A DNA stretch of 64,000 nucleotides, from NCBI GenBank assembly GCA_002917075.1, contig NTMA01000001.1, forward strand, positions 992,001 to 1,056,000, given 5' to 3'. A program made the translations under genes and the position numbers. Source of the DNA: Hawksworthiomyces lignivorus (Eukaryota; Ascomycota; Sordariomycetes; Ophiostomatales; Ophiostomataceae). This document shows, piece after piece, positions 33,057-42,475 of the stretch (the first letter of the stretch is position 1; each line of letters begins with the position of its first letter). Under the pieces are notes generated by a model. That model was not told where the DNA came from, searched no databases, and saw only the letters and a list, made by a program, of their open reading frames with translations.

Positions 33057-35777
33057 TCAAGACTCCGACAGCTCTGCCAGCAGGTCCACCATCTTGGCCT
33101 TCTTGCCGCCCTTGGTGCGCCGCGGGGCCTTCCCGCCCTTGCCGCGGCCCGTCTGCTTATCGGTGGCGCCCACGACCTTGCCGGCGGCGTTGACGCTGAG
33201 CTCGACGACGCGGGGCTTGGCCTCGCCGCCCTTGCCGAGGCGCACGGTGCGGACGACGCGCGTCTTGGCACCGAGGGCCCACAGGTCGCCCCACTGGGCC
33301 TTGCGGGCGTCGTGGTAGGCCTGGCGGCTGAGCGACCGCGGGACGGTCCAGCGCTCGAGCTGACCGGCGGGCGTGCAGACGTCGAGGATGACGTGGCCGC
33401 GGCGCTTGAGCGGGGGCAGGATGGTGCGGGGCAGCGAGAGGGGGTGCGGGCCGGGGTGGGCCGCCAGAGGCGGGACCCCCTCTCCCTCCGTACCAGCTTC
33501 TGCTACTGCCGCCACTGCCGGTGCCTGCTGCTGCTGCTGCCGGCCGTAGCCAGCAAAAGCGGCATCGGCGGCCGCGCGGCCCTGTACCAGGGGCGCCGCC
33601 AACGCGGCATCCTCTGGCAAGAGGGCCGCCGAAGAGTCTTGCACGTGCGCGTTCTGGCGCCCCCGCTGGACGGCGACGTAGCTAAAGTCGACGTCCTCGT
33701 GGTTGCGGTGGGTCTGCTCGAGGATGCGCTGCAGGAAGGGCGGGCGGATGAAGCGCTGGCTGAAGTGGCAAAAGTCCTTACGGCCGCTCGACAGCCCAGG
33801 TGTCAGGTACATGGGGCACTTGGCGTGGTTGGTGCAGGGGGCGATGATCATGCCCGGCTCGCGGGGCCGGCGCTGCTGCTGCGGGGCGACGTCCGTCGGG
33901 ATCTCTGCGGCGGCGGCGGCGGGCTCGGACGATGGATCCTGCGCCGACAGCGGCGGTGGCGCCAGATAGTCGTCGAGGATGCGCTGGCGCGCGTCGGCCA
34001 CGGCCTCGAAGCCGCGCGGGTGGCCCTTCTCGAGCAGGATCAGCACGCCGCCGTCCGGGTTGAGCTGGGCCCACAGGTTGGCGACAAGGGCGCGGCGCAG
34101 GTGCGGCTTGTCCAGCGGCATCAGAAGGTGGCTGGCCAGGATGACGTCGTATGTCTTGCGCGGCAGGGGCTGGCGGCCGGCGGCGGCGTCCGGCCCGTCC
34201 AGGTGGCGCACGGCGTTCTCGGCCGAGTGCAGCAGGTCCGGCAGGCGTGGCAGGAACGTCGTGTTGTGCAGGAAGCGCGAGATGCGGTGGCGCAGCGCGT
34301 CGGATCCGACAACCACCGTCTTCTCGGTGCGCCGCGGGGGCGGCGTAGCTTTTGCCGCGGCTTTCGCCTCGGCCCCGCCGGCTTCCAACGGGGGCGCAGA
34401 GGGGGACGACGCAGACGACGTCGACGACGTCTGCCGCGGCGAGGGCATTGCGCCGCGCGCGCGCAGGGTCTCGATCTCGGCGCGGAACACCTGGTTCCAG
34501 GCGGCCAGCGCGGCGCCGCCGCCACCGACGTCCAGCACGCGTAGGTTGGAGCCGTCGGCCTTTTTCAGCAGGCCCTCGATCCAGGCGGGCCCCAGCCGCC
34601 GCCGCACCTCGACCAGCGTGCTCATCGCCGTCGCGTACACGGCCGGCAGAACCGCCGCCATGTACGCGTCGGCCTCGATCTCCGTCATGTGCGCGCGCCC
34701 CGCCTCCAGTGCCACCCCGCGCTGCGGCGGGTTGCCTCGGCGCCGCGCCGTCGCCGGCGAGTGCGGCAACCCCGGCCCGCCAAATACCTTGTGCGCCGTC
34801 TGCTGCACGTGCTTGATATCCGTCCGCTGCAGCAGCTCGTCGATTGGCTCCACCAGGTCCGCCTTGGGCAGCTGCAGCGTTGACGGGTTCGTCCGCGACC
34901 GCGCCGCTACCGTCAGCGGGTGCAGGCGCTGCTCGGCCTCCGCCGACCACTCAAACACGGCGTCGGGCTCGTCCTCTTCTTCTTCAATGTCTTGTTCCTC
35001 CTCTATCTCTTCATCCTCCTCCTCAATGCCCTCCTCCTCTTCCTCGCTCGGAACGGCTTTCTTTTCTTGCGCCTCGGCGGCCGCCCGCAGGCTGGCCGCT
35101 TCGAAGTCCTGCTGCAGCTTGGCTAAGGCGGCGTACTCCCTCTGGTTGCGCGCCATGGAGCCGATGTAGTCGGCCTGCTTATCTGTCAACGGCCGCGCAG
35201 CCACATCTGCAGCGTCGACGTTCGGTTCGGCCGGAGCAGCATCTGGTGCTTCGGATGTCGCTTCCACTGCGTAGTCGACTTCCTCCAACTCGCCACCTTG
35301 CACCTCCCGTAGCAGAGCATGCTTCGCCTCGCTGCCGCTCTCGCTCTGTGAATTGAGAAAAGGGATTCCGACGTCTTCAGGCAATGTAGCACGGAGGGGC
35401 GTGCCATACAATCGCTCGTACAATTTGTATTCTTCGCTGCTGAGATAGTCCTCTGGCAAGGTATCGCCAAACGTCGCCTTCGCTTGCCGCACAATCGTTT
35501 CCATGGTCTCTAGGTCGGCTGGTGAGCCTTCTGCAGGTCTTGATGCTGCAGGCCCTGTGGCCTCTTGCCGCACGGCGCCACGGGAGGTCGAAAATGTGCG
35601 AATCTGCGGTTGGCGACGAGATCGCAGCGCCTTTGGTCGCAAACCGGCAGCCGCACAGCTGCTATTCGACCGGACCGCCGCTTTTGCTGGCACAGCGGCA
35701 GCCCCGCCCTCACGAGCCTGCAACAACCACCATTGGCACCGGGGACAAGCCCGCTGCAATTCTCTGGCCCGAAACAT
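33057..35777 (-). CDS. RSM22: Mitochondrial small ribosomal subunit assembly protein Rsm22 (METTL17-like)
   Basis: An intronless 906-residue protein starting MFRARELQRACPRCQWW. The first 70 residues are basic and fit mitochondrial import. A long acidic linker (runs of Glu near residues 245-270) precedes the methyltransferase-like fold: LRVLDVGGGGAALAAW as SAM-site remnant, then YDVILASHLLMPL, LNPDGGVLILLEKG and PRGFEAVADARQ. The zinc/iron-sulfur region has Cys648, Cys654 and Cys670 (PCTNHAKCPM and KDFCHFSQRF), the conserved cysteines reported to hold an Fe-S cluster in METTL17. An SOQ-like basic tail (TKGGKKAKM) ends the protein. Members associate with the mitoribosome small subunit and are needed for its assembly and respiration. 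Low-complexity inserts make it longer than the yeast protein. Confidence 0.88.
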   Translation of the reverse strand: MFRARELQRACPRCQWWLLQAREGGAAAVPAKAAVRSNSSCAAAGLRPKALRSRRQPQIRTFSTSRGAVRQEATGPAASRPAEGSPADLETMETIVRQAKATFGDTLPEDYLSSEEYKLYERLYGTPLRATLPEDVGIPFLNSQSESGSEAKHALLREVQGGELEEVDYAVEATSEAPDAAPAEPNVDAADVAARPLTDKQADYIGSMARNQREYAALAKLQQDFEAASLRAAAEAQEKKAVPSEEEEEGIEEEDEEIEEEQDIEEEEDEPDAVFEWSAEAEQRLHPLTVAARSRTNPSTLQLPKADLVEPIDELLQRTDIKHVQQTAHKVFGGPGLPHSPATARRRGNPPQRGVALEAGRAHMTEIEADAYMAAVLPAVYATAMSTLVEVRRRLGPAWIEGLLKKADGSNLRVLDVGGGGAALAAWNQVFRAEIETLRARGAMPSPRQTSSTSSASSPSAPPLEAGGAEAKAAAKATPPPRRTEKTVVVGSDALRHRISRFLHNTTFLPRLPDLLHSAENAVRHLDGPDAAAGRQPLPRKTYDVILASHLLMPLDKPHLRRALVANLWAQLNPDGGVLILLEKGHPRGFEAVADARQRILDDYLAPPPLSAQDPSSEPAAAAAEIPTDVAPQQQRRPREPGMIIAPCTNHAKCPMYLTPGLSSGRKDFCHFSQRFIRPPFLQRILEQTHRNHEDVDFSYVAVQRGRQNAHVQDSSAALLPEDAALAAPLVQGRAAADAAFAGYGRQQQQQAPAVAAVAEAGTEGEGVPPLAAHPGPHPLSLPRTILPPLKRRGHVILDVCTPAGQLERWTVPRSLSRQAYHDARKAQWGDLWALGAKTRVVRTVRLGKGGEAKPRVVELSVNAAGKVVGATDKQTGRGKGGKAPRRTKGGKKAKMVDLLAELSES

Positions 35778-36639
35778 GGCCGACTATGCTGATGTTGAAC
35801 TGTAACCCAACTTTTTGTTTGTTGTTGCGGGACGAAGAGCTGTACAAACAAAATTTCCAATACCAAATTTTCTAGAGGCTGTCGCTGAAAATTATAGTGG
35901 GGACAGCGACAGAGCTGTAAGATGCGCCCACCAAAAATGGCGGCTTCACATGATGCATTACATAATAATTTCAACCAATGTTCGCAGTTATGCCGCCGCA
36001 CAGAAGACTGTCCCAGTGAAAGTCCCGCTAATAAGTGCATATATACGCTTAATGGGCCCACTAGCTGTTGTAGTGCTGCAAAATAGAAGGCTTACTAGGA
36101 CATTCGCCATTTATGACAATCATATGTTACGCTTGTTACAATACAGTGAAAATAAGGTGCAAGATACAGCTTGCTATAGCTTTGCATACGACTACTTGTT
36201 GATTGGCTCTTAGAATGCTATGTGGTAGATGTAATCTCAGTTCTTAGTGCTGTAAGCAAGCAGACCAGAGGTCTTCACACAGGTAGGTTGTGGTTCATCT
36301 AAACAGTACGTAAAGTATGTACATTGTAGTAAAGCAGGACAAAATAGAAGTCACAAAGGCGGTAACCGAGAGTAAAAAAGAGAAAGGTTACAAAAGCAGA
36401 TGGCCGCACTGCACCGCACTTTCATGTGCCTTAGAGCTGTCAACGTCTAGCACTTTAGACAACCGGCGCCAGGATGGGCACGTAAGGGGAGTAGGGAAGA
36501 CGAGTCAGAAGACGGCCTCTGTGACAGTAACACACGAATTCCAATGCGAGCACTGAATATATAACAGAAAAAAATACAAGCCCGCGCCAGAACACCCAAC
36601 AACATGACAGGAAGAAAAAGACCAAGTGCGGCGGGACCG
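35778..36639. other. Intergenic spacer
   Basis: The promoter of the Rsm22 gene and the 3' flank of the thioredoxin gene. AT-rich in part. I see no gene. Confidence 0.45.
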
Positions 36640-37556
36640 CTACTCAGATCCTAGGTCGGCCAGTGTGCGAAACGACGACTTTGCCTGTGTGCCTGCGCGG
36701 GGCTGGCTGCCAGAGGAAGAAGAGCCGCCGCGGGCGCCGCCGAACGTTCCCGCCGAAATGTTGATGGGCACGGTCGGGTTGCTGATGTTGTACTTGGAGT
36801 TTTGGGCCGCAATGTAGGGGTCGAGCTGCAGAGTAAATCACTGATTAGTAAACAGCACAAGACGAAGCAGCATCCATGAGGAGCAAGTCTGGGGTGGAGG
36901 TTCCCTACCGAGAACAGCGAGGTGAAGTAGATGCCGAAGAAGGTGATCAGCGTGTTGATGAAGGTGTTGAGGTCCCACGCGTTCGGGCGAGCAAGGGTGG
37001 GGCCGCGGGTTGGCCGGGCGCGGCCTGCAGCTGCGCTCGTGCTCGCAGCGCTGTCTGCGCTTCCAGACGTGCCGCCGAGCGTGCGGCCGGGGGTGGAGAA
37101 GGCGGCGGCGCCGGTGGGGGCGGCTAGCTTGACGGCCTTCTCAACGGCGGCGGTCAGGGCGGGCGGGTTGGCGCCCTGGATGGTGTCGATGACAGAGCCG
37201 TTGCGCAAGATGACAAACGTGGGCATGGCGCGAACGCCGTACTGCTGGGCGACCTCGCGCTGGCGGTCGACGTCGACCTTGGCAAAGGTGATGCGGTTGG
37301 GCTTGGAGTACTTGGTCGACAACGACTCGAACGTCGGCGCGATCATCTTGCAGGGGCCGCACCAGTCGGCGTAGACTGCACACAGGAAGAAGCGAAGGGC
37401 GGCTTGTCAGTCGGTGTTGCTGGGAGAGGGGCACAGCAGCAGGAGCCAGGAGCCAGGAGCCAGGAGCCAGGAAGTACACTTACAGTCAGTAACGACGATC
37501 GAGGAGGCGTTGACGATCTGACGCCATTCGGATGCCGAGGAAATGTGGACAGTCAT
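36640..37556 (-). CDS. Thioredoxin with C-terminal membrane segment
   Basis: Three exons (37556-37484, 37375-36909, 36825-36640) close in phase to 241 residues. Joining exon 1 to exon 2 rebuilds FYADWCGPCKMIAP, the active site with the usual redox pair of cysteines. The rest of the thioredoxin fold is intact: ITFAKVDVDRQREVAQQYGV and the cis-Pro motif AMPTFVIL. After residue 110 follows a Gly/Ser/Pro/Ala-rich linker, then a hydrophobic segment (FINTLITFFGIYFTSLFS, near residues 163-180) and a tail of about 60 residues ending in ADLGSE. Most thioredoxins are soluble at about 105 residues, so this belongs to a longer fungal form, probably anchored in a membrane. The start is divergent from the SPOUT-like gene. 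Confidence 0.88.
37438..37473. repeat. 7-bp minisatellite in thioredoxin intron 1
   Basis: The unit AGCCAGG (equally GAGCCAG) is repeated about five times in a row with almost no change. It lies inside the first intron, so copy number can vary without changing the protein. Confidence 0.75.
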
Positions 37557-37946
37557 GGTGCGTGTTTGGTGGATTTATCAAGGACAACAAACGAGAGCTG
37601 CGTCTTTGAACGGTGTCGAGAGGAACGAGAAGAGGTTGACGTGGAGGTGAGCACGACACAAATTCATAAGCTAATTAAGACGGACGGACGGCCTTGGCCT
37701 GCTCACAAATCATCAGCAGCAAAGCAGATCGGCTAATTAGCCACTTTTCCCTTATCGATGCCAAAAAAGAAGGCGGTGAAGAGTCATATAAGAGATTCTG
37801 CCGGCCTTTTCAATTCTTCGCCGACAAAAAGTTTAGCGGAAATCTTCACGTCTTTGAGGAATGGCACTGTGAAAACGCCTGCGAAACGTGTATGGAAACG
37901 GCTGGAGCAGTTTATTGTTCTCAAAGCATTTCTGTGAATTCCGAAT
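37557..37946. promoter_or_regulatory. Short divergent promoter of thioredoxin and SPOUT-like genes
   Basis: The 390 bp between the two start codons must hold both promoters. TTATCGAT occurs at 37752-37759. No other element stands out. Confidence 0.5.
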
Positions 37947-39241
37947 ATGTCTTACGGGGACGGGTTCAAGGTATGTTCTAAGCCGAATTTCGAGCCAATC
38001 CTTTTTCACGCATCCGCCGAGCTCTTTGAGCATCTTCGGTGTCTTGCGACATGAACCACATGGTTTTCTTGGGTTTCTGCCATTGTTTGTGTGTTTGTGT
38101 GTTTGTCTGTTTGTCTGTTGCTGACTCTGCTTTCTAGAGGAGGAAGGCCAACGATGATGCTATGATATTCAAGCCGTCGACCAGGTTCCAGCCGACCGGG
38201 GGCAGAGATTGGACCGTCTCGGTAGCAATACCAACCAGTATACTTTCTGAGTAAGCCCCACCTGTGTATCGAGAGAGAGAGAGAAAGAGAGAGAGAGATA
38301 GAGAGGCGGCACCGTTGTTTTGTCTTGCGAGACTTGGCTGACCTTTTCGATTTAGCTGCTCAACGTCCGAGCAGCGGATAAACAGCCCCTCCCGCGTGGC
38401 CCGGGCCCTGGCCATCTTCTCCATCGACGAGGTGGTCATCTTCGACGACAGCCCGGTCGACTCGCGGCCGCCGGCCGTGGACCACGACGCCTACACGGGC
38501 GACATCGACCCGGGCCACTACCTGTTCCACCTGCTGTCCTACATGGAGACACCGCCGTTTATGCGCAAGACGCTGTTCCCGCTGCACCCCAACCTGCGGC
38601 TGCAGGGCCTGCTGCCGACGCTGGAGATGCCGCACCACCCGCACCGCGACGAGCAGCTGCCCTACATGGAGGGGCTGACGCTGGCGGGCAAGCCCGACGC
38701 GGCCGGCTGCAAGACGCTAGTGGACGTGGGCCTGCGCAAGCCTGTGGCCATCCGCGAGGCCATCCCGCCCAAGACGCGCGTCACCCTGCGCTTCCCGCAC
38801 GCCTCCTTTGACGACGCCGAGCCCGTCGACCCGGCCGCGCCCCGCACCGACGACGGCTACTACTGGGGCTTCCAGATCCGCCGCTGCGCCTCGCTCTCGG
38901 CCGTCTTCACCGAGGCCCCCTTTGACGGCGGCTACGACGTCAGCGTCGGCACCTCGGAGCGCGGGCTGCCGGCGTCGCGCGCGTTCCCCCGCCAGGACAC
39001 GGCCGCCGCCTCCATGGAGTTCAAGCACCTGCTCGTCGTCTTCGGCGGGCCCCGCGGCCTCGAGTTCGCCGCCATGAACGACCCCGAGCTCGCCGGCGTC
39101 GGCATCGCCGCCGCCAACGTCCGCGAGGCCTTCGACCACTGGGTCAACGTCCTGCCCAACCAGGGCAACCGCAGCATCCGCACCGACGAGGCCGTCTTCA
39201 TCGCCCTCATGGAGCTGCGGCGGCTCTGGTCCGAGGTGTGA
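37947..39241 (+). CDS. SPOUT1/C9orf114-like RNA methyltransferase family protein
   Basis: Three exons (37947-37970, 38138-38250, 38356-39241) close in phase to 340 residues. The tiny first exon encodes MSYGDGFK, which joins to RRKANDDAMIFKPSTRF. The family blocks are WTVSVAIPTSIL, ARALAIFSIDEVVIFDD, the segment PHYLFHLL-like (HYLFHLLSYMETPPFMRK), HPNLRLQGLLP and KHLLVVFGGPRGLE near the end, with LPNQGNRSIRTDEA as the knot-type SAM site. The fold is an alpha/beta knot methyltransferase (DUF171) with an OB-like insertion. Human SPOUT1 acts at kinetochores and on 28S rRNA; the fungal substrate is not known. The intron before exon 2 carries a GTTT-rich tract and the next one a GA repeat. The start is the first ATG in the mRNA that preserves the N-terminal family block. 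Confidence 0.85.
38268..38304. repeat. GA-dinucleotide microsatellite in an intron
   Basis: An interrupted (GA)n tract within intron 2 of the SPOUT-like gene. The preceding intron also has a GTTTGT-rich tract at 38085-38120. Confidence 0.75.
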
Positions 39242-39932
39242 GAGGGCACAGGGAGGCATGGGAGTGTGGGGCAGCAATTTTTTTTTCTTTGTTTTTGGTC
39301 TCTCCATTGTATAAGGCGTATTTGGCAATATCTAGAGCATGGTTTACTAGACAAAAGTTTTCTTTAATTGGATAAGGTTTTATTTCACAAAGAATCGAAT
39401 TGCACTGGTAGCAACACATGCTCTTTGCGGTCCTCGTTTCCACTTGCTGCTGTGAATTGGGCTCCACGGAGAGTCTGCTTGCCTGTGCTCTAACAGGATG
39501 CCGTGGTACCGCACCCCAGACCATCCCCGGGCCATATGGCGAAGTTTAACCCAGTTGGTGTCGACTAAATATTATACAATTCTACTTCTCTCAAACACTT
39601 GGCACCAGTATTCAAGATATGTCTCTTATTTTTTAAGCTCTTCTAATCTACCACCGTTCTTTCATTCGCCATAATTTTGGTTGTTCCGTGTAGATTAACA
39701 AGAATAAAGGCAATAAATAAATACAGGAATATGTACAAGTGTACTGAGATTCTCAAGATAGTATAACTTTAATGAGATGAGACCGCGAAGGGTGTTTCCA
39801 AGGCACTCGATCCTTCATAGGCAGATTGCCTGGAAACAATGAAAGAAGTGGGGGTGTATACTGCACGAGGCGTCCCATTTTTGGCCGTCTGCACTATCAA
39901 TATCATCTACGGTATGGTGTAGATGACGTCGT
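39242..39932. other. Convergent intergenic spacer
   Basis: Between two converging genes. AT-rich, with several short tracts of A or T. No gene seen. Confidence 0.45.
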
Positions 39933-40572
39933 TTAGTTGTCGCGGGTCGGCCGTGGGCGGTAGGCTTGGTTGGCAGCCATGATCCATGGCTTTTGTCTTG
40001 TGTGGGCATAGGCTTGCTGGACAATTGGCGAGGCATCGCTGCGGATGACGCTGCCAATGGACATAAAGAAGCTGCAAAAGAGAAGGCGGTTAGCAGGGTG
40101 GGGGGTTCTCGGTCCGCACATTACAAGACCCGGCCAGCTAGACATACCCAAATGTTGCTCCGGATGCGGCCATGTACTGCCCCAGTGTCCGCATAATACC
40201 GTTCGTGCCGGCACCGTACCGGAAGATGTTGACGGTTCCTGGAAGATAATTAGGATCATTTCATGGAGGCTACGTAGGAGCAGCGTGCGTCTAGTTTGAA
40301 GCGTACCAAAAATGAAGCCAATAATGACACCCACAGCTGTAAGTCTGTTAGCAACGAGGACCTTTATAAAAAGCTGGCTCGAGTCGGATAGGCCTCGGAA
40401 AATACGTACTGCCGCCCATCATTGCACCCATCTTGACTGTAAGTCGTGTTTGTCAGCAAGGCTCTCTCCAAAGCACCTATGCAGTAATGCCTTCCAAACT
40501 GTGCGGCCGCCTTCACATACGCTTGTCAAAGTTGGATGGGCCGGCATGGCCGGTGTTCACAGGGACAGGCAT
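39933..40572 (-). CDS. MGR2: Mgr2/Romo1 subunit of the mitochondrial TIM23 translocase
   Basis: Five short exons (40572-40521, 40436-40410, 40336-40307, 40238-40148, 40071-39933) close in phase to 112 residues, the size expected for fungal Mgr2. The protein starts MPVPVNTGHAGPSNFDK and has two helices: KMGAMMGGTVGVIIGFIFG, rebuilt over three exons, and QYMAASGATFGFFMSIGSV, separated by the loop FRYGAGTNGIMRTLG. These are signature blocks of the Romo1/Mgr2 family. Mgr2 couples the TIM21 subunit to TIM23 and gates lateral release of inner-membrane preproteins. The C-terminal tail (SDASPIVQQAYAHTR) is polar. Exons of 27 and 30 nt and tightly spaced introns make the gene easy to miss. Confidence is high because each splice restores the conserved sequence. 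Confidence 0.93.
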
Positions 40573-42475
40573 TTTCGGTTCGCTTTCTCTCTCGAGCGGA
40601 ATTGGCTGGGCTGTTCAATTGCTCGTCTCCTGCGCTTGTTTCGTCTGCGTCGCTGCACAAGAGGTCGGAATAGAGCCTTCGTTGCCTGGCGCCTTTTTTT
40701 TCCCGATTTTTTTCTCGTCGACGATCATCCAACCACAAAAGCTTCGTCCGAGTCTACTGCGTCCGCCGGGTGCAATGCGCACCTGTGGCGGCGGCCGCAC
40801 GGACCAACTTCCCCACCATGAGCTTGGGCCAATAAAACTCAGGTTGGAAGCCCATCCTCAGCTGTGTTACAAAGTACTTCTGCGGATATAAAATACTCTC
40901 TGTGCAGCTAGGTATCGGATTAACTCGTCACATATCACGTGCTTCGAAATGGATATCAGTAACAGACCATTGGGCACCTTCTCCTCCCTTTGGCGCTATA
41001 GCTGCTAGCGGAAGCTTGAAGCACACAGTGGAGGAGATACAGGAGACAACAAGAGCGCTTAACAGGGGGTCTGCAGCATGTATTACTTCGTACATACATT
41101 CAAGGATTTGTCACACACGCAACGCTTCGGCAGCTCCTGTGAGCCAGATCGTCCTATAATATGTTGCGAATCGCCACTGTATATATTGCCGAAGGAAGTG
41201 AGAAATGAAAAGACAGGAAAAGGAGAGCAACCAAGGCAAGAGGAAAGAGCGAAAGCATAGGTCAGCAAAAAGCGGGAAAGAGAAAGAGGAGAATGAAAGG
41301 AAGGCGCGTGTTGCATAGTGGCTGCCACGGAATGGGGGTCGCCCCTTCTAAGCTCAGCGAATTATCAACCACAGTGCAAACAATAAAAGTGGAGTTGCGT
41401 GACGGGATGCTCTATGTCGTACGTATAGGGGGGGTTTAGGGGGGGGACGCTTAGGGGGGAAATGCTTAGGGAGGATGTCTCGATGCTTAGGGGAGTTAGC
41501 CGCTAGAGGACGGCAGGACGGGACACAAATGCAGACAAATATGGGGTAGTCTGCCTCTCTGCGTAGGACTGGATGCGTGGGAGTGGCCAAGCGAAAGGAA
41601 GTGTCAGAACACAGTTGCACTAAGAAGGCCCCCGCACTGTGCCGTCCACCAATTCCTCCGCCTCTCTTGACGACTCCTCTTCGCTCCTTTCATCACCTTC
41701 CCGAGGACCACCAAAAATACGCAGAAACGCCAAAAAGGCCAGAAAAAATAGAGAGGTCGTCCACCAAAAAAAAGCATCAAACCTATTCCAAACTATTCCC
41801 GCTGTCAAAACATCCGCAGTCCTCCCCCCGTTCCGAGTCGTCCTTTTATCGAAAGCGTTATTTCTAGCTTCTTTTTACGACATTGGCTTTATTTTTCTTT
41901 CATTTCTCGACGCCCCCTTTGAGGCCGCGGATACCGTGCGCCGTCAACCTGCTGTCAACATTTTCGCTTCTTTTCTCCTCTTTCTCCTCCTGCTCTGCGC
42001 GATTGGGAGAGGTCTATCCCGATCGACCTCCAAACGCCGCCCTCTTGGCAGTTTTATCGCCGGCTTCTTTTCGAAGTCTGCATCTAGATCATTTCTCATC
42101 ATCGCCATTATCGCTATCTCTGATTGTCGCGCTGAGGAACATCTGATTTTGGACCACAGTCTCGTGAGTCCCACGACGACAAAGCCATCCTACCGATTGG
42201 ACCCAGACGACACACCGACCTTTTCCCGTCCACTATATGCGAGTGCTGGCCGGCCACGGCAACCTCCTTGTGTTTGCCCGTCTCTTACGTCAGTCGTGCG
42301 TAAAGTTGCGATTGAGAAGGGCACACGATCAAAGCGCTGTGACGATCCCCGAAACTGCCTGCGACAGAAAAAAAGAGCTTGCACGCGACTTCATCGCCGC
42401 CGGCCGACTTTCTGCGTCGCGGTTTTTGCCCATTTCTGCCCTACCAATTATTCCCGTTCATCTCCTCCGGCACAC
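40573..42475. promoter_or_regulatory. Divergent region upstream of MGR2 and SLMAP genes with G-rich tract
   Basis: The 1.9-kb region contains the promoters of both genes and the leader of the SLMAP gene. The leader from 41639 is free of stops in the SLMAP frame for 279 codons but contains no in-frame ATG, so I treat it as untranslated. A G-rich TTAGGG-like cluster sits at 41428-41494. Polypyrimidine tracts cluster near 41880-42000. Confidence 0.5.
41428..41494. repeat. Degenerate TTAGGG-like G-rich repeat cluster
   Basis: Four elements with (T)TTAGGG cores occur within 67 bp; G runs of 7 (41428-41434), 8 (41439-41446), 6 (41454-41459), 3 and 4 nt are separated by short TTTA, ACGCTTA and AAATGCTTA spacers. 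The spacing suits G-quadruplex formation. It lies about 1 kb upstream of the SLMAP start codon. Confidence 0.6.

Noticed and set aside
33045..34544. 499-residue open frame antisense to Rsm22
   Set aside because: GC-rich coding sequence keeps antisense frames open; this one is Gly/Val/Arg-rich without domains, while the opposite strand encodes conserved Rsm22 motifs.
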